Position numbers and translations under genes: made by a program
In this document: in pieces, positions 15,857 to 23,623 of the stretch
Numbering within the stretch: position 1 is the stretch's first letter
How the letters are laid out: each line of letters opens with the position of its first letter
The notes under the pieces: generated by a model
Databases searched by the model: none
Seen by the model: the letters and a program-made list of their open reading frames with translations, nothing else
Told to the model about the DNA's origin: nothing
Source: Bacillus sp. BA3
Lineage (GTDB): Bacteria; Bacillota; Bacilli; Bacillales; DSM-1321
Length of the DNA: 53,430 bases
Direction of reading: 5' to 3'
Assembly (NCBI GenBank): GCA_002835675.1
Contig: PIZR01000016.1
Span: 1-53,430 of the forward strand

Positions 15857-17437
15857 ATGTCAGTGACGATTAAAAATATCTTTGATCAGACGGTTCAGGA
15901 ATTCCCCATTAAAGAAGCTATCTACGACGTGAGAAGAAATATCCGCTATACGTACATTCAATGGAATGAGCAGGTGAATAGGTTGGCGGCGGCCCTTCAA
16001 GCGGAAGGGGTGCGGAAAGGGGACAGGGTCTCTACGTACCTTTACAACAATGAAGAGCTTGCAACAGCATTCTTTGCTTGTGCAAAAATCGGTGCAATCT
16101 TTAATCCAATCAATTTCCGGTTAATGCCGGAAGAGTTGGCTTTCATCTTGAACGACGCTGCTCCAAAGGTCGTTTTATTCGAACATGAATTGGAAGCGAA
16201 CGTTGCCGCGGTTGAAAAGCGTTTTTCGGAAACTGCCTTTTGGTATATTGATGATGATGTACCTGGATATGCCAAAGGTTACCGCCAGAAATTGGCCAGT
16301 ATCTCATCAAAGCCAGAAGAAGTGGATGTTCACGAGGATGATATCTATGCCATCATGTATACGAGCGGGACTACCGGACGTCCCAAAGGGGTCATCCACC
16401 TTCATAAAGATATGGTCAAACAAGCAGAGATTTTAATAGAAGCAATGAAGTACGAACGCTCTGATATCGGTTTGATCACTGCACCGATGTTCCATTGTGC
16501 CGAATTGCACTGTTCCTTTTTACCTCGCGTACAGGTCGGTGCCGCAAATGTCATATTACATCAGTTTAATCCCAAAAAGGTAATGGAACTGATTGAATCC
16601 GAGGGGATCACCAAGTTGTTTGCTGCTCCTACGATGTGGAACATGCTCATTCAGGAAAACTTGGATGATTATAAATTCCAGAGTTTGAAGCTTGGGCTTT
16701 ATGGAGCAGCCCCGATGGCCCCCTCACTTGTAAGGGCCTGTCAGGAGAAACTCGGCATGCAGTTCATCCAAGCTTATGGAATGACTGAAATGGGTCCTGC
16801 CATCACTCTCCTATTGGAGGAAGATCAAATTAGGAAAGCGGGTTCTGCGGGCAAGGCATGCTCCGAACATGAAATCATCATTGTCCGCCCGAATGACGAA
16901 GGGCCATCGGATCCCGAGGATATGCTTGAACCTGGGGAAACAGGGGAGATCCTTGTGAAGGGTCCATGTATCATGCAGGGTTACTTTCAAAAAGATAGAG
17001 AGACCGAAACGGCGCTTTACAAAGGCTGGTACCATTCCGGTGACATCGGTTTCCTGGATGAGGATGGATATCTGTGGGTCAAGGACCGGGTGGACGACAT
17101 GATCATTTCCGGAGGGGAAAATATATATCCACGGGAAGTGGAGGATACATTATATGAGCATCCAGGAGTTCTCGACTGTGCAGTCCTTGGTCAGCCAGAT
17201 GATCATTGGGGGGAAATGGTAACGGCCTTCATCGTAGCCAAAGACCCAACGCTAGCGGAATCCGACTTAGAAACCTGGTGTAAGAACAGTGAAACACTGG
17301 CGAACTATAAACGTCCAAGAAGATATATCTTCAGTAATGAGCTGCCTCGAAACGCAAGTGGGAAGATGCAAAAATTCTTGCTTCGTAAACAGTTGGAAGA
17401 AAATGCTGATGGAAAAAGTTTGGGGAACCTTCTTTAA
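15857..17437 (+). CDS. AMP-forming acyl-CoA synthetase (FadD/LcfB-like)
   Basis: Start ATG 15857 (MSVTIKNIFDQTVQEF) is placed by GAGGAGGAAAA just upstream; the open frame to 15806 has no ribosome site. This gives 526 residues, typical length. The ANL-family motifs are all present: the P-loop YTSGTTGRPKGV (about residue 173), the QAYGMTEMGP A5 motif, GWYHSGDIGFLDEDGYLWVKDR (given in part), ISGGENIYPREVE, and the C-terminal catalytic Lys in NASGKMQKFLLR. It activates a fatty or other carboxylic acid to its CoA thioester, feeding the acyl-CoA dehydrogenase of the same cluster. No clear terminator follows. Confidence 0.93.
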   Translation: MSVTIKNIFDQTVQEFPIKEAIYDVRRNIRYTYIQWNEQVNRLAAALQAEGVRKGDRVSTYLYNNEELATAFFACAKIGAIFNPINFRLMPEELAFILNDAAPKVVLFEHELEANVAAVEKRFSETAFWYIDDDVPGYAKGYRQKLASISSKPEEVDVHEDDIYAIMYTSGTTGRPKGVIHLHKDMVKQAEILIEAMKYERSDIGLITAPMFHCAELHCSFLPRVQVGAANVILHQFNPKKVMELIESEGITKLFAAPTMWNMLIQENLDDYKFQSLKLGLYGAAPMAPSLVRACQEKLGMQFIQAYGMTEMGPAITLLLEEDQIRKAGSAGKACSEHEIIIVRPNDEGPSDPEDMLEPGETGEILVKGPCIMQGYFQKDRETETALYKGWYHSGDIGFLDEDGYLWVKDRVDDMIISGGENIYPREVEDTLYEHPGVLDCAVLGQPDDHWGEMVTAFIVAKDPTLAESDLETWCKNSETLANYKRPRRYIFSNELPRNASGKMQKFLLRKQLEENADGKSLGNLL

Positions 17438-17564
17438 TGCTGGGGTCAATAGCAATAAGCCTACTGACAAGTTAGGGGTGGAAAAGTCATTTGGCATACG
17501 ATAATACTTGGAGGTAAGACTTAATATAGACCGTAACAGATAGTTATTATATAAATAATAATCC

Positions 17565-17762
17565 TGTGGAACAATTCAAGGAGAGAGAATAGATATCCAC
17601 AAAAATAATGCTGAGTGGTTAGCTTAAAATCTACTTTATCCACATAATCCACAGGGTTATCCAGAAATAACATTATTTTCATGTTGATAAGGTGATTTAT
17701 TGTACTTGTTTTTTATCAGTATTTTCTGAATATATCCACAATATACACAGGGCTGTGGATAA
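17565..17762. promoter_or_regulatory. Cluster of DnaA boxes in a 385-bp gene-free region
   Basis: Perfect DnaA boxes TTATCCACA lie at 17636-17644 (plus) and 17754-17762 (minus). One-mismatch boxes lie at 17593-17601 (ATATCCACA), 17645-17653 (TAATCCACA), 17657-17665 (TTATCCAGA) and 17732-17740 (ATATCCACA). ATATACACA at 17741-17749 fits TTATNCACA except the first base, and a weaker reverse site lies at 17565-17573. Two pairs abut exactly. The sequence between is AT-rich. No rep, parA or dnaA gene is nearby. The site resembles a DnaA-binding cluster that could titrate DnaA or act in replication control; function is inferred. The rest of 17438-17823 contains nothing else I can name except the hairpin at 17784-17806. 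Confidence 0.75.
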
Positions 17763-17783
17763 GCTATGTAAATAAAGAAAACA

Positions 17784-17806
17784 TAAGGGACTGATTTACA
17801 GCCCCT
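17784..17806 (-). terminator. Probable terminator of yfhD (minus strand)
   Basis: On the minus strand AAGGGGCTG and CAGTCCCTT pair around a TAAAT loop, followed by ATGTTTTCTTT. It is 18 bp beyond the yfhD stop. The T run is interrupted, hence the modest confidence. Confidence 0.5.
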
Positions 17807-17823
17807 TGGTTGGTTTCTCCTGC

Positions 17824-18009
17824 TTATAAGCGGCGATTATGAGCACGGCGGTCAGCCGCATTTGCCCGGGCTTGTGCCTCGATGTCTTCCTGGTCAGCCA
17901 GTTCGGAAGAATATTCAACGTCAAGTCCGTCACTTTTCAGGTTTTTAGGAACCTGAGGAAGTTTCTGTTTGTTCTTATCTCGATTATGGTGTATGTTATT
18001 GCGTCCCAT
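17824..18009 (-). CDS. yfhD: YfhD family small protein
   Basis: Start ATG at 18007-18009 (MGRNNIHHNRDKNKQKLPQV) is placed by AGGGGGCGCTAAC upstream; the open frame continues to 18093 through the terminator hairpin and is not the gene. The 61-residue protein is highly hydrophilic, with many Asn, Lys and Arg and an ARANAADRRAHNRR tail. It matches B. subtilis YfhD in length and in the LPQVPKNLKSDG core by recall. Small spore-associated proteins have this composition, but its role is unknown. It lies beside yfhE and yfhF as in B. subtilis. Confidence 0.88.
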   Translation of the reverse strand: MGRNNIHHNRDKNKQKLPQVPKNLKSDGLDVEYSSELADQEDIEAQARANAADRRAHNRRL

Positions 18010-18029
18010 GTTAGCGCCCCCTAGAATAA

Positions 18030-18074
18030 AAAATAAGCTGGAGATGAATTCATTTATCATCTCCAGCTTATTTT
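18030..18074 (-). terminator. Long perfect hairpin between yfhE and yfhD
   Basis: 18030-18047 and 18057-18074 are perfect 18-bp reverse complements around a 9-base loop, with A-rich and T-rich outer ends, so it can terminate in either direction. It lies after yfhE and 20 bp before the yfhD start codon, so the two small genes are probably separate transcripts. Confidence 0.8.
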
Positions 18075-18117
18075 GTGTTGAGTGGCTGTTCAAAATGTAC
18101 GGGAAAAAACTCCAAAC

Positions 18118-18240
18118 TTAACGACGGGATTTCTTTTCGGTATATCCACCAGCCCGATCTGCTTTTTTAAATTCGCGAGCATAAAGAATCGCTTGTGTAC
18201 TAGTCAAGTTACTTTTCTCTTTATCGTGTTTTTTAAGCAA
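18118..18240 (-). CDS. yfhE: YfhE family small protein (40 aa)
   Basis: A short gene on the minus strand: TTG start at 18238-18240, GGAG about 9 bases upstream, TAA at 18118-18120. The 40 residues read MLKKHDKEKSNLTSTQ, then AILYAREFKKADRAGGYTEK and KSRR. The LTSTQ..LYAREFKKADRAGGY core matches the YfhE family by recall (about 36 residues in B. subtilis), and the gene sits between yfhF and yfhD as there. It is a basic, soluble peptide of unknown role, probably spore-related. Confidence 0.82.
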   Translation of the reverse strand: MLKKHDKEKSNLTSTQAILYAREFKKADRAGGYTEKKSRR

Positions 18241-18293
18241 TTAGATCATCTCCATTCCACTTAATATCCCTATTTTTTCCTAAAATGACCCTT

Positions 18294-19214
18294 TCATACG
18301 TGAGAATCTTCTTTTAAGGTATTTTGTAAAGCTTCTTTAAGGGTTGGAAAGGAGAAGGTGAATCCTTCCTCTTTAAGTTTAGCGGGAAGGACATTTTGCC
18401 CTTCAAGTACAAGTATGCTCATTTCCCCAAGCAGTTTCTTGAGGAAGAAGGGAGGTACGGGCAACCAATGGGGCCGGTGCAGGACAGCTCCTATCGTTTT
18501 CCCGAATGTATCCATCTGAATGGGGTTCGGTGCAGTAAAATTGACTGGACCTTCTATCCGAGCATCGTTCATGCAAAAGATGATTGCACGGACCACGTCA
18601 TGGATATGAATCCAGGAAAGCCACTGATTCCCTTTGCCCATCTTTCCTCCGCCGAATAGTTTATAGGGGAGGACCATCATTGGCAGTGCACCGTCTTTTT
18701 CTCCAAGAATCACCCCGAATCTTGTCAGAATCAACCTTTTACTGTAAGAGCGTGATTTAGCCGCTTCCTTTTCCCATAGTTGAACAGTACGGGCCAAGAA
18801 ATCATCACCAATCGATTCAGAGGTTTCGGTAAAGGTTTCATTGTCCGAAATCCCATAATATCCGATTGCACTTGCATTAATGATGACGGACACTTTATCG
18901 GGCAGTATGGAAATGATCCGGTTCATCTCTTTGGAAGCTTCGACCCTGCTTTCGACAATCCGGCGTTTCCGTTCAGGTGTCCAACGCCCGCTGTTTAAAG
19001 ATTCACCAGCAAGGTTAATGAAAACATCGAGCCCTGCCAAGTGTTTTTCCGGCTTTGCGTCCTTGGTCAACCAGCCGATATATGTCAAATTAGTCTGTTT
19101 ATTAAATTTTTCGGGATGACGCGTCAAAATATATATATCATGATTTTCTTTTGATAATTCATCAATAAGGGCTGTGCCGACAAAACCGCTTCCACCAGCA
19201 ATGGCTATTTTCAT
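18294..19214 (-). CDS. yfhF: TIGR01777-family NAD(P)-dependent epimerase, YfhF
   Basis: Start ATG at 19212-19214 (MKIAIAGGSGFVGTALIDEL) follows AAAGGAAGTGG; the frame upstream to 19274 is not needed. This gives 306 residues. An extended-SDR Rossmann motif GGSGFVG is at the N-terminus, FINLAGESLNSGRWTPERK near residues 85-103, and the Y-x3-type region SAIGYYGISDNETFTE in the middle. WLSWIHIHDVVRAIIF and the NFTAPNPIQMDTFGK segment are family hallmarks of the YfcH/SulA-like TIGR01777 proteins. The substrate is unknown. It is divergent from recX, sharing a 125-bp promoter region, as in B. subtilis. Confidence 0.9.
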   Translation of the reverse strand: MKIAIAGGSGFVGTALIDELSKENHDIYILTRHPEKFNKQTNLTYIGWLTKDAKPEKHLAGLDVFINLAGESLNSGRWTPERKRRIVESRVEASKEMNRIISILPDKVSVIINASAIGYYGISDNETFTETSESIGDDFLARTVQLWEKEAAKSRSYSKRLILTRFGVILGEKDGALPMMVLPYKLFGGGKMGKGNQWLSWIHIHDVVRAIIFCMNDARIEGPVNFTAPNPIQMDTFGKTIGAVLHRPHWLPVPPFFLKKLLGEMSILVLEGQNVLPAKLKEEGFTFSFPTLKEALQNTLKEDSHV

Positions 19215-19339
19215 GAAAACCACTTCCTTTCCCTTTCTTTCCTTCACTTTAACATGCCCATGTTCTTTTTTCATTTTTAGACATGCTATATATAGAAATG
19301 GTAAACGTAAAGGGGTAAAGTAGTGGAGGGGGTGGATTT

Positions 19340-20137
19340 ATGCCAAACATAACAAAAATAACAACCCAAAAGAAACGTAAAGATCGTTATAACATTTTCG
19401 TTGACGAAAAATATGCCTTCAGTGTAGACGAAGAAGTGCTATTGAAATTTCACTTAAAAAAGGGTATGGAACTTGATGACCTGCTTTTGGCTGAAATACA
19501 ATTCCATGATGAAATCCAAAAAGCATTTACCGATGCACTTAATTATTTATCATACCGGATGCGCTCGGAATCGGAAATTCGCCTTTATTTAAAAAAGAAG
19601 GAAACGGAAGAGCCGATCATTAAGGAAGCGATACATAAACTTTACAGCTTTAACTATTTAGACGACCTTGAATTTGCCAAGGCTTACGTACGGACCCATG
19701 TGAATGGCGGCAATAAAGGGCCCACTACCCTTAAGCTCGAGCTTAAGGAAAAAGGGGTGCAAGAAAAGTTGGTTGTCGAGGCATTGAAGGAATACCCCTA
19801 TGATATTCAGATTGAACATGCAAGCAAACTTGCTGGAAAAGCGGTCAAAAAGGAAAAAAACATTTCCGAACGAGCTTTAAAGCTGAAGGTTGAACAAACC
19901 TTGTTACGGAAAGGCTTCCCAAGAGATGTCATCCATGAAGCACTTGAAGATGTGACGGTTGAAAAGGATGAAGATGAACAATGGGATTCTCTTTGCCACC
20001 ATGCCGAAAAAATGCAACGTCGATATAAAAACCATGAAGGCTTCGAATATGAACAAAAAATGAAGCAGGCATTATACCGAAAAGGTTTTCCAATAGAATT
20101 GATTGAGCGTTATCTTTCCAATCCTGATGGGGATTAA
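19340..20137 (+). CDS. recX: Recombination regulator RecX
   Basis: 265 residues, close to the 264 of B. subtilis RecX. The ATG is preceded by GGAGGGGGTGGATTT. The N-terminus ITKITTQKKRKDRYNIFVDE is typical. Three-helix RecX repeats follow: ALNYLSYRMRSESEIRLYL, LDDLEFAKAYVRTHV and the ALYRKGFPIELIERYL C-terminus. RecX binds RecA filaments and modulates recombination. It is the first gene of the recX-yfhH pair, with yfhH 75 bp downstream. Confidence 0.95.
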   Translation: MPNITKITTQKKRKDRYNIFVDEKYAFSVDEEVLLKFHLKKGMELDDLLLAEIQFHDEIQKAFTDALNYLSYRMRSESEIRLYLKKKETEEPIIKEAIHKLYSFNYLDDLEFAKAYVRTHVNGGNKGPTTLKLELKEKGVQEKLVVEALKEYPYDIQIEHASKLAGKAVKKEKNISERALKLKVEQTLLRKGFPRDVIHEALEDVTVEKDEDEQWDSLCHHAEKMQRRYKNHEGFEYEQKMKQALYRKGFPIELIERYLSNPDGD

Positions 20138-20212
20138 GTGCATCGATAGCCAAATCGCAAAATTTTGTTTAATATAGAGGTAAATTAATATTTCATTTAA
20201 GGAGTCATATAT

Positions 20213-20524
20213 ATGAGCGACGTAAGATACAGCAAGTTGTCCGCCTATGAACTACAGCAGGAAATTGCAGCGTTGACTGAAAAAGCGAGAAAAGCAGAGC
20301 AATTGGGAATGGTTAATGAATTTTCAGTATTGGAACGAAAAGTGACGATGGCAAAGGCCTATTTGTTAAATCCGGATGATTTCAAAAAAGGTGAAATATA
20401 TCAAATTGACGGAGATCCCGGTGTCTATTTCAAAATTGATTATATGAATGGCGTATTCGCCTGGGGATACCGCTTAGGCGGAAGCGGTAAGGAAGAAGCA
20501 CTGCCGATTTCAATGTTAAAATAA
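20213..20524 (+). CDS. yfhH: YfhH (DUF1811) small protein
   Basis: 103 residues; AAGGAGTCATATAT precedes the ATG. An N-terminal helical half (YSKLSAYELQQEIAALTEKA) is followed by a beta-rich half (KKGEIYQIDGDPGVYFKIDY, then GYRLGGS). Length and order after recX match B. subtilis YfhH, a conserved Firmicutes protein of unknown function. The hairpin at 20525-20554 ends it. Confidence 0.92.
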   Translation: MSDVRYSKLSAYELQQEIAALTEKARKAEQLGMVNEFSVLERKVTMAKAYLLNPDDFKKGEIYQIDGDPGVYFKIDYMNGVFAWGYRLGGSGKEEALPISMLK

Positions 20525-20554
20525 GAAGGAACCGGGGAACTACCCGATTCCTTC
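20525..20554. terminator. Shared terminator of yfhH and sspK
   Basis: GAAGGAACCGGGG (20525-20537) pairs with CCCGATTCCTTC (20543-20554) with one wobble. It lies between yfhH (plus) and sspK (minus). On the minus strand it is followed by TTATTTTAA, so the sspK side is the better terminator. Confidence 0.7.
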
Positions 20555-20565
20555 TGGTGCATCTT

Positions 20566-20721
20566 TTAATTCGATCGCTCGTTTGAGGCTTTCATTCTTT
20601 CTTGAGGGTGTGTATTTATACTGCCATCTGCACGCTTTGAAGCATATCTTGCTTTGGCACGAGGCTCGCCTTGGAATTTATTATTGTTTTGGTTGGGGAA
20701 TCCTTTTTGTTTATTTCGCAA
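20566..20721 (-). CDS. sspK: Small acid-soluble spore protein K
   Basis: TTG start at 20719-20721 with GGAGGAGAAAAA upstream; TAA at 20566-20568. It encodes 51 residues beginning MRNKQKGFPNQNNNKFQGEP and continuing RAKARYASKRADGSINTHPQ and ERMKASN. This matches B. subtilis SspK (about 50 residues, same KGFPNQNNNKFEGEPRAK core by recall), a minor spore-core SASP. A sigmaG-type promoter lies upstream (20775-20805). The gene is easy to miss because it is short, starts with TTG, and is antisense to a longer open frame that runs into yfhJ. Its place between yfhH and yfhJ fits the B. subtilis order. Confidence 0.9.
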   Translation of the reverse strand: MRNKQKGFPNQNNNKFQGEPRAKARYASKRADGSINTHPQERMKASNERSN

Positions 20722-20774
20722 ATTTTTCTCCTCCAAGCATCAGATTAAAGACAGAAGCGTTTCCGCTTACCACT

Positions 20775-20805
20775 AGTATGGGTATGGAACAGTATAGTTC
20801 ATTCT
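20775..20805 (-). promoter_or_regulatory. SigmaG promoter of sspK
   Basis: On the minus strand CATACTA (20775-20781) is an exact sigmaG -10 and GAATG (20801-20805) fits the GHATR -35, with 19 bp between. The inferred start site gives a leader of about 45 nt before sspK, consistent with forespore expression. Confidence 0.75.
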
Positions 20806-20834
20806 GTGAAAATATTGGCAATGAGGTGGTTCTA

Positions 20835-21101
20835 ATGAATGATTACCATGAAAGATTAACCAAGATACTGCTTGAGAAAAATGAACACATCACGTATGAG
20901 CAAGCTTTGACTTGGGTGGAATTATTATGGGAAGATTTCGAGGCGACCTATGCAAAGGCCGGGCATGAATATGCCGGAGAAGAAATGACATCGCGAGTTG
21001 TAAGGACCTGGATTGATAACTACGGTGAGCAATTCCACGAATTCATTGCAAAAAACCCTAAATATCAACAGTTATTAAATCAGCAGAATCGAGTGCATTA
21101 A
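20835..21101 (+). CDS. yfhJ: YfhJ, WVELL-motif protein
   Basis: Start ATG 20835 (MNDYHERLTKILLEKNEHIT) with GAGGTGG upstream. The frame is open back to 20583, but that part lies over sspK on the other strand. This gives 88 residues. It contains ALTWVELLWEDFEATYAKAG, the signature of the WVELL family, then VVRTWIDNYGEQ and NPKYQQLLN. Soluble, helical; function unknown. It sits between sspK and yfhP, as in related genomes. Confidence 0.9.
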   Translation: MNDYHERLTKILLEKNEHITYEQALTWVELLWEDFEATYAKAGHEYAGEEMTSRVVRTWIDNYGEQFHEFIAKNPKYQQLLNQQNRVH

Positions 21102-21106
21102 AAAAG

Positions 21107-21141
21107 CTGATTCCAGAGGGGTTCCCTGGAATCAGCTCTTT
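21107..21141. terminator. Shared terminator of yfhJ and yfhP
   Basis: AGCTGATTCCAG (21107-21118) and CTGGAATCAGCT (21126-21137) form a perfect 12-bp stem, flanked by A and T runs. It separates the convergent yfhJ and yfhP genes. Confidence 0.85.
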
Positions 21142-21156
21142 TTCAATACGCAGTGA

Positions 21157-22134
21157 CTACAAAATAATATTCAATTTCTTCTGCAGTTTCGCTTCGCTAA
21201 AGATCCAGCCGGTATAAGAATTCAAGATATTCAATTCGCTGTCTAAATGGACCACTGCCACAAACGGGTAATATCCATTGCTGCGGTATCTTAAATCGAT
21301 AAAACGGACTTCATAATATTCTTTAATCTGTTCGATTTCAAATCGGTAAACCGGCGAAAAGGACAGAAAGGCTGCCAAGTTGATATCCTTTTTGGCGGCT
21401 TCAAGAATTTCACTTTCAGGCAATGGCACTCGATCGAAGGTATCTAGAATCGTCACATATCCATTATCGGCCCGTGCCACATAATAATTCTTTTCGGTAA
21501 TCACCGCAATTTTCCAGCGATGAAAACGCATGGTCGGTGATAATAGGATTTTCCTTGCTCCTGGAATTTGCTTTTTGACCACTTTTTTTATAAAAGCTTG
21601 TTCCCTGAACCTGGAAATATAATAAATGACGAGTATTCCGTAAATGGAAAGAAATAAATAGCCTGGAGGAAATCCATAGCCCCATAATATCAGGCCGGCA
21701 ACATGTATTCCAAAAATGAACGGGTCAAAGGTATTGATGACCCCTAAAGCTACCCATTTTGACGAAATCGGCCTGAGAGCCTGGGTCCCATAAGCATTGA
21801 ATATATCCACGAACACGTGAAGGAAAACGGCTAAAAAGGTCCAAAGCCAAAGATGAAGGTAATTTGCTTCAGGTAAGATGGCGAAAAGTGCTCCGCTGAT
21901 AATCAAGGGCCAGAGTAAAACAGCGGGAATGGAATGCGTGATTCCACGGTGGTTTCGTATATATACAGCGTTATTCCTTAATTTTAAAACAGTGTCAATG
22001 TCCGGAGCTTGTGATCCCAATATCGTACCTGCTATGACTGCACTTGCAGTGACTGGGCTCTGCGCAATGACAGGATCTAATGTGGCAAGACCTCCAAGAG
22101 CAATTCCCATGACAAAGTGAGTACCTGTATCCAA
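21157..22134 (-). CDS. yfhP: YfhP, membrane-bound metal-dependent hydrolase (YdjM/DUF457 type)
   Basis: 325 residues, close to the 327 of B. subtilis YfhP. The N-terminus MDTGTHFVMGIALGG holds the first His. GSQAPDIDTVLKL supplies the DxD pair, NHRGITHSIPA the HRG-TH motif, and HVFVDIFNAYGTQ the HxxxD pair. Together these are the metal ligands of the LexA-binding/YdjM inner-membrane hydrolase family. Membrane helices alternate through residues 25-195, and the last 120 residues form a soluble domain. The substrate is unknown. It is divergent from mutY, as in B. subtilis. Confidence 0.92.
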   Translation of the reverse strand: MDTGTHFVMGIALGGLATLDPVIAQSPVTASAVIAGTILGSQAPDIDTVLKLRNNAVYIRNHRGITHSIPAVLLWPLIISGALFAILPEANYLHLWLWTFLAVFLHVFVDIFNAYGTQALRPISSKWVALGVINTFDPFIFGIHVAGLILWGYGFPPGYLFLSIYGILVIYYISRFREQAFIKKVVKKQIPGARKILLSPTMRFHRWKIAVITEKNYYVARADNGYVTILDTFDRVPLPESEILEAAKKDINLAAFLSFSPVYRFEIEQIKEYYEVRFIDLRYRSNGYYPFVAVVHLDSELNILNSYTGWIFSEAKLQKKLNIIL

Positions 22135-22341
22135 AAAACTAACCTCCCTGCCACAATTTGAAAAAAATGGTCTTCTTTCATCATACCGTATTTATATATT
22201 AACCATCAAATGAATATAATTTTGATTTATTTCCGTGAATCTTTACAAATAAATGAATATGAACATGATATTAAAAAAAGAATGGCCTACTATAGGTATT
22301 CCCAATTTTGATAAGAGTGTAACATCTTTGGAGGAACTGAT

Positions 22342-23460
22342 GTGAAAGAAATAACGATCCCGACAATAGAAAAAATAAAAATCGATGAATTTCAAAAAGA
22401 TTTGGTTTCCTGGTTTCTCGAAGAACAAAGAGAATTGCCATGGAGGGAAAATAAGGACCCGTACCGTGTTTGGGTTTCTGAAATAATGCTGCAGCAAACG
22501 AGAGTGGACACGGTGATTCCTTATTTCAACCGGTTTGTGGAATGGTTTCCTACACTCGAGGATTTTGCCAATGCCGATGAAGAGAAAATCCTAAAAGCAT
22601 GGGAAGGGCTGGGATATTATTCACGCGTAAGGAATCTGCATAGTGCCGTTCAGGAAGTGAAGGCATCCTATAATGGGATTGTACCGGATGATCCCGATGA
22701 AATATCCAAATTGAAAGGTGTCGGCCCTTATACAGCTGGTGCGATACTTAGTATCGCATACGGTAAGCCGGAGCCAGCCGTTGATGGAAACGTCATGCGT
22801 GTTTTATCAAGGATATTGATGATATATGAAGACATTGCAAAGCCAAAGACAAGAAAAACTTTCGAAGCAGCCGTCAGAAAGCTGATCGATCATGAACATA
22901 CCTCTGCCTTCAATCAAGCGTTGATGGAACTTGGAGCATTGATTTGTACACCAGGTAAGCCTGCCTGCCTATTATGTCCCGTCCAAAGTCATTGTCTAGC
23001 ATTTGAAGCTGGGGTTCAGTCGGAATTGCCGGTGAAAATCCAAAAGAAAAAGACGCGGGATGTACCAATTGTAGCTGCCGTTTTAACGAATGAAAAAGGT
23101 GAGTTTTTAATTCACAAGCGAGCACCAGAAGGATTGCTTGCAAATCTTTGGGAATATCCGAATTTCGAAAACCATTCATCCCTTTTGCATAAGAGGGAGT
23201 TCTTCGAAAGTAGGTTTCAGGAAATGTATGGCGTCAAACCGGAAATCACTGAATCACTTGTAAGAATTGAACATGTTTTCTCACACCTCGTTTGGAAAGT
23301 GGACACGTATATCGGAGTGGTCAAAGAAGCCATCAGTGAAGAGACATTAAGAGAACAGCAACTTAAGTGGGTGAGTGAGGCAGAGATGGAGGAGTTGGCA
23401 TTTCCGGTTTCCCACCAAAAAATGATGAGAGCGTATAAAGAAAAAGAGTGTATCGAATAA
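22342..23460 (+). CDS. mutY: A/G-specific adenine DNA glycosylase MutY
   Basis: 372 residues; GTG start 22342 with TTGGAGGAACTGAT upstream. The N-terminal glycosylase domain has LPWRENKDPYRVWVSEIMLQ with the catalytic Glu of SEIMLQQT, the helix-hairpin-helix LKGVGPYTAGAI and the conserved Asp of AVDGNVMRV. The [4Fe-4S] ligands are C-x6-C-x2-C-x5-C in CTPGKPACLLCPVQSHC. The C-terminal third is the NUDIX-like 8-oxoG recognition domain (HVFSHLVWKVDTYIG). It removes adenine mispaired with 8-oxoguanine. Complete and canonical. Confidence 0.96.
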   Translation: MKEITIPTIEKIKIDEFQKDLVSWFLEEQRELPWRENKDPYRVWVSEIMLQQTRVDTVIPYFNRFVEWFPTLEDFANADEEKILKAWEGLGYYSRVRNLHSAVQEVKASYNGIVPDDPDEISKLKGVGPYTAGAILSIAYGKPEPAVDGNVMRVLSRILMIYEDIAKPKTRKTFEAAVRKLIDHEHTSAFNQALMELGALICTPGKPACLLCPVQSHCLAFEAGVQSELPVKIQKKKTRDVPIVAAVLTNEKGEFLIHKRAPEGLLANLWEYPNFENHSSLLHKREFFESRFQEMYGVKPEITESLVRIEHVFSHLVWKVDTYIGVVKEAISEETLREQQLKWVSEAEMEELAFPVSHQKMMRAYKEKECIE

Positions 23461-23560
23461 ATCTTTATAGTATTCAAGCATTCGTGGGTTCAATCATATT
23501 ACATTCTTTATATTTTTGGTGCGATTTGTATTTCCGTGGGAACAGGGATATTATGCTAAA

Positions 23561-23592
23561 AGAGGATAACCGCTAAGATATCCTCTTCCTTT
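23561..23592 (+). terminator. Possible terminator after mutY / yfhS
   Basis: AGAGGATA (23561-23568) pairs with TATCCTCT (23579-23586), then TCCTTTTG. Only a weak T run follows. It lies 100 bp past mutY and just past the convergent yfhS. Confidence 0.55.
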
Positions 23593-23623
23593 TGTTGATT
23601 ATTAAAGCGATATCCGTATAAAA

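Noticed and set aside
17565..17762. Plasmid origin with iterons
   Set aside because: The repeats are DnaA-box-like, irregularly spaced, and no replication initiator gene accompanies them; kept as a DnaA-box cluster instead.
20583..20834. Upstream extension of yfhJ to 172 residues
   Set aside because: The extension overlaps sspK on the other strand; yfhJ has a proper ribosome site at 20835.
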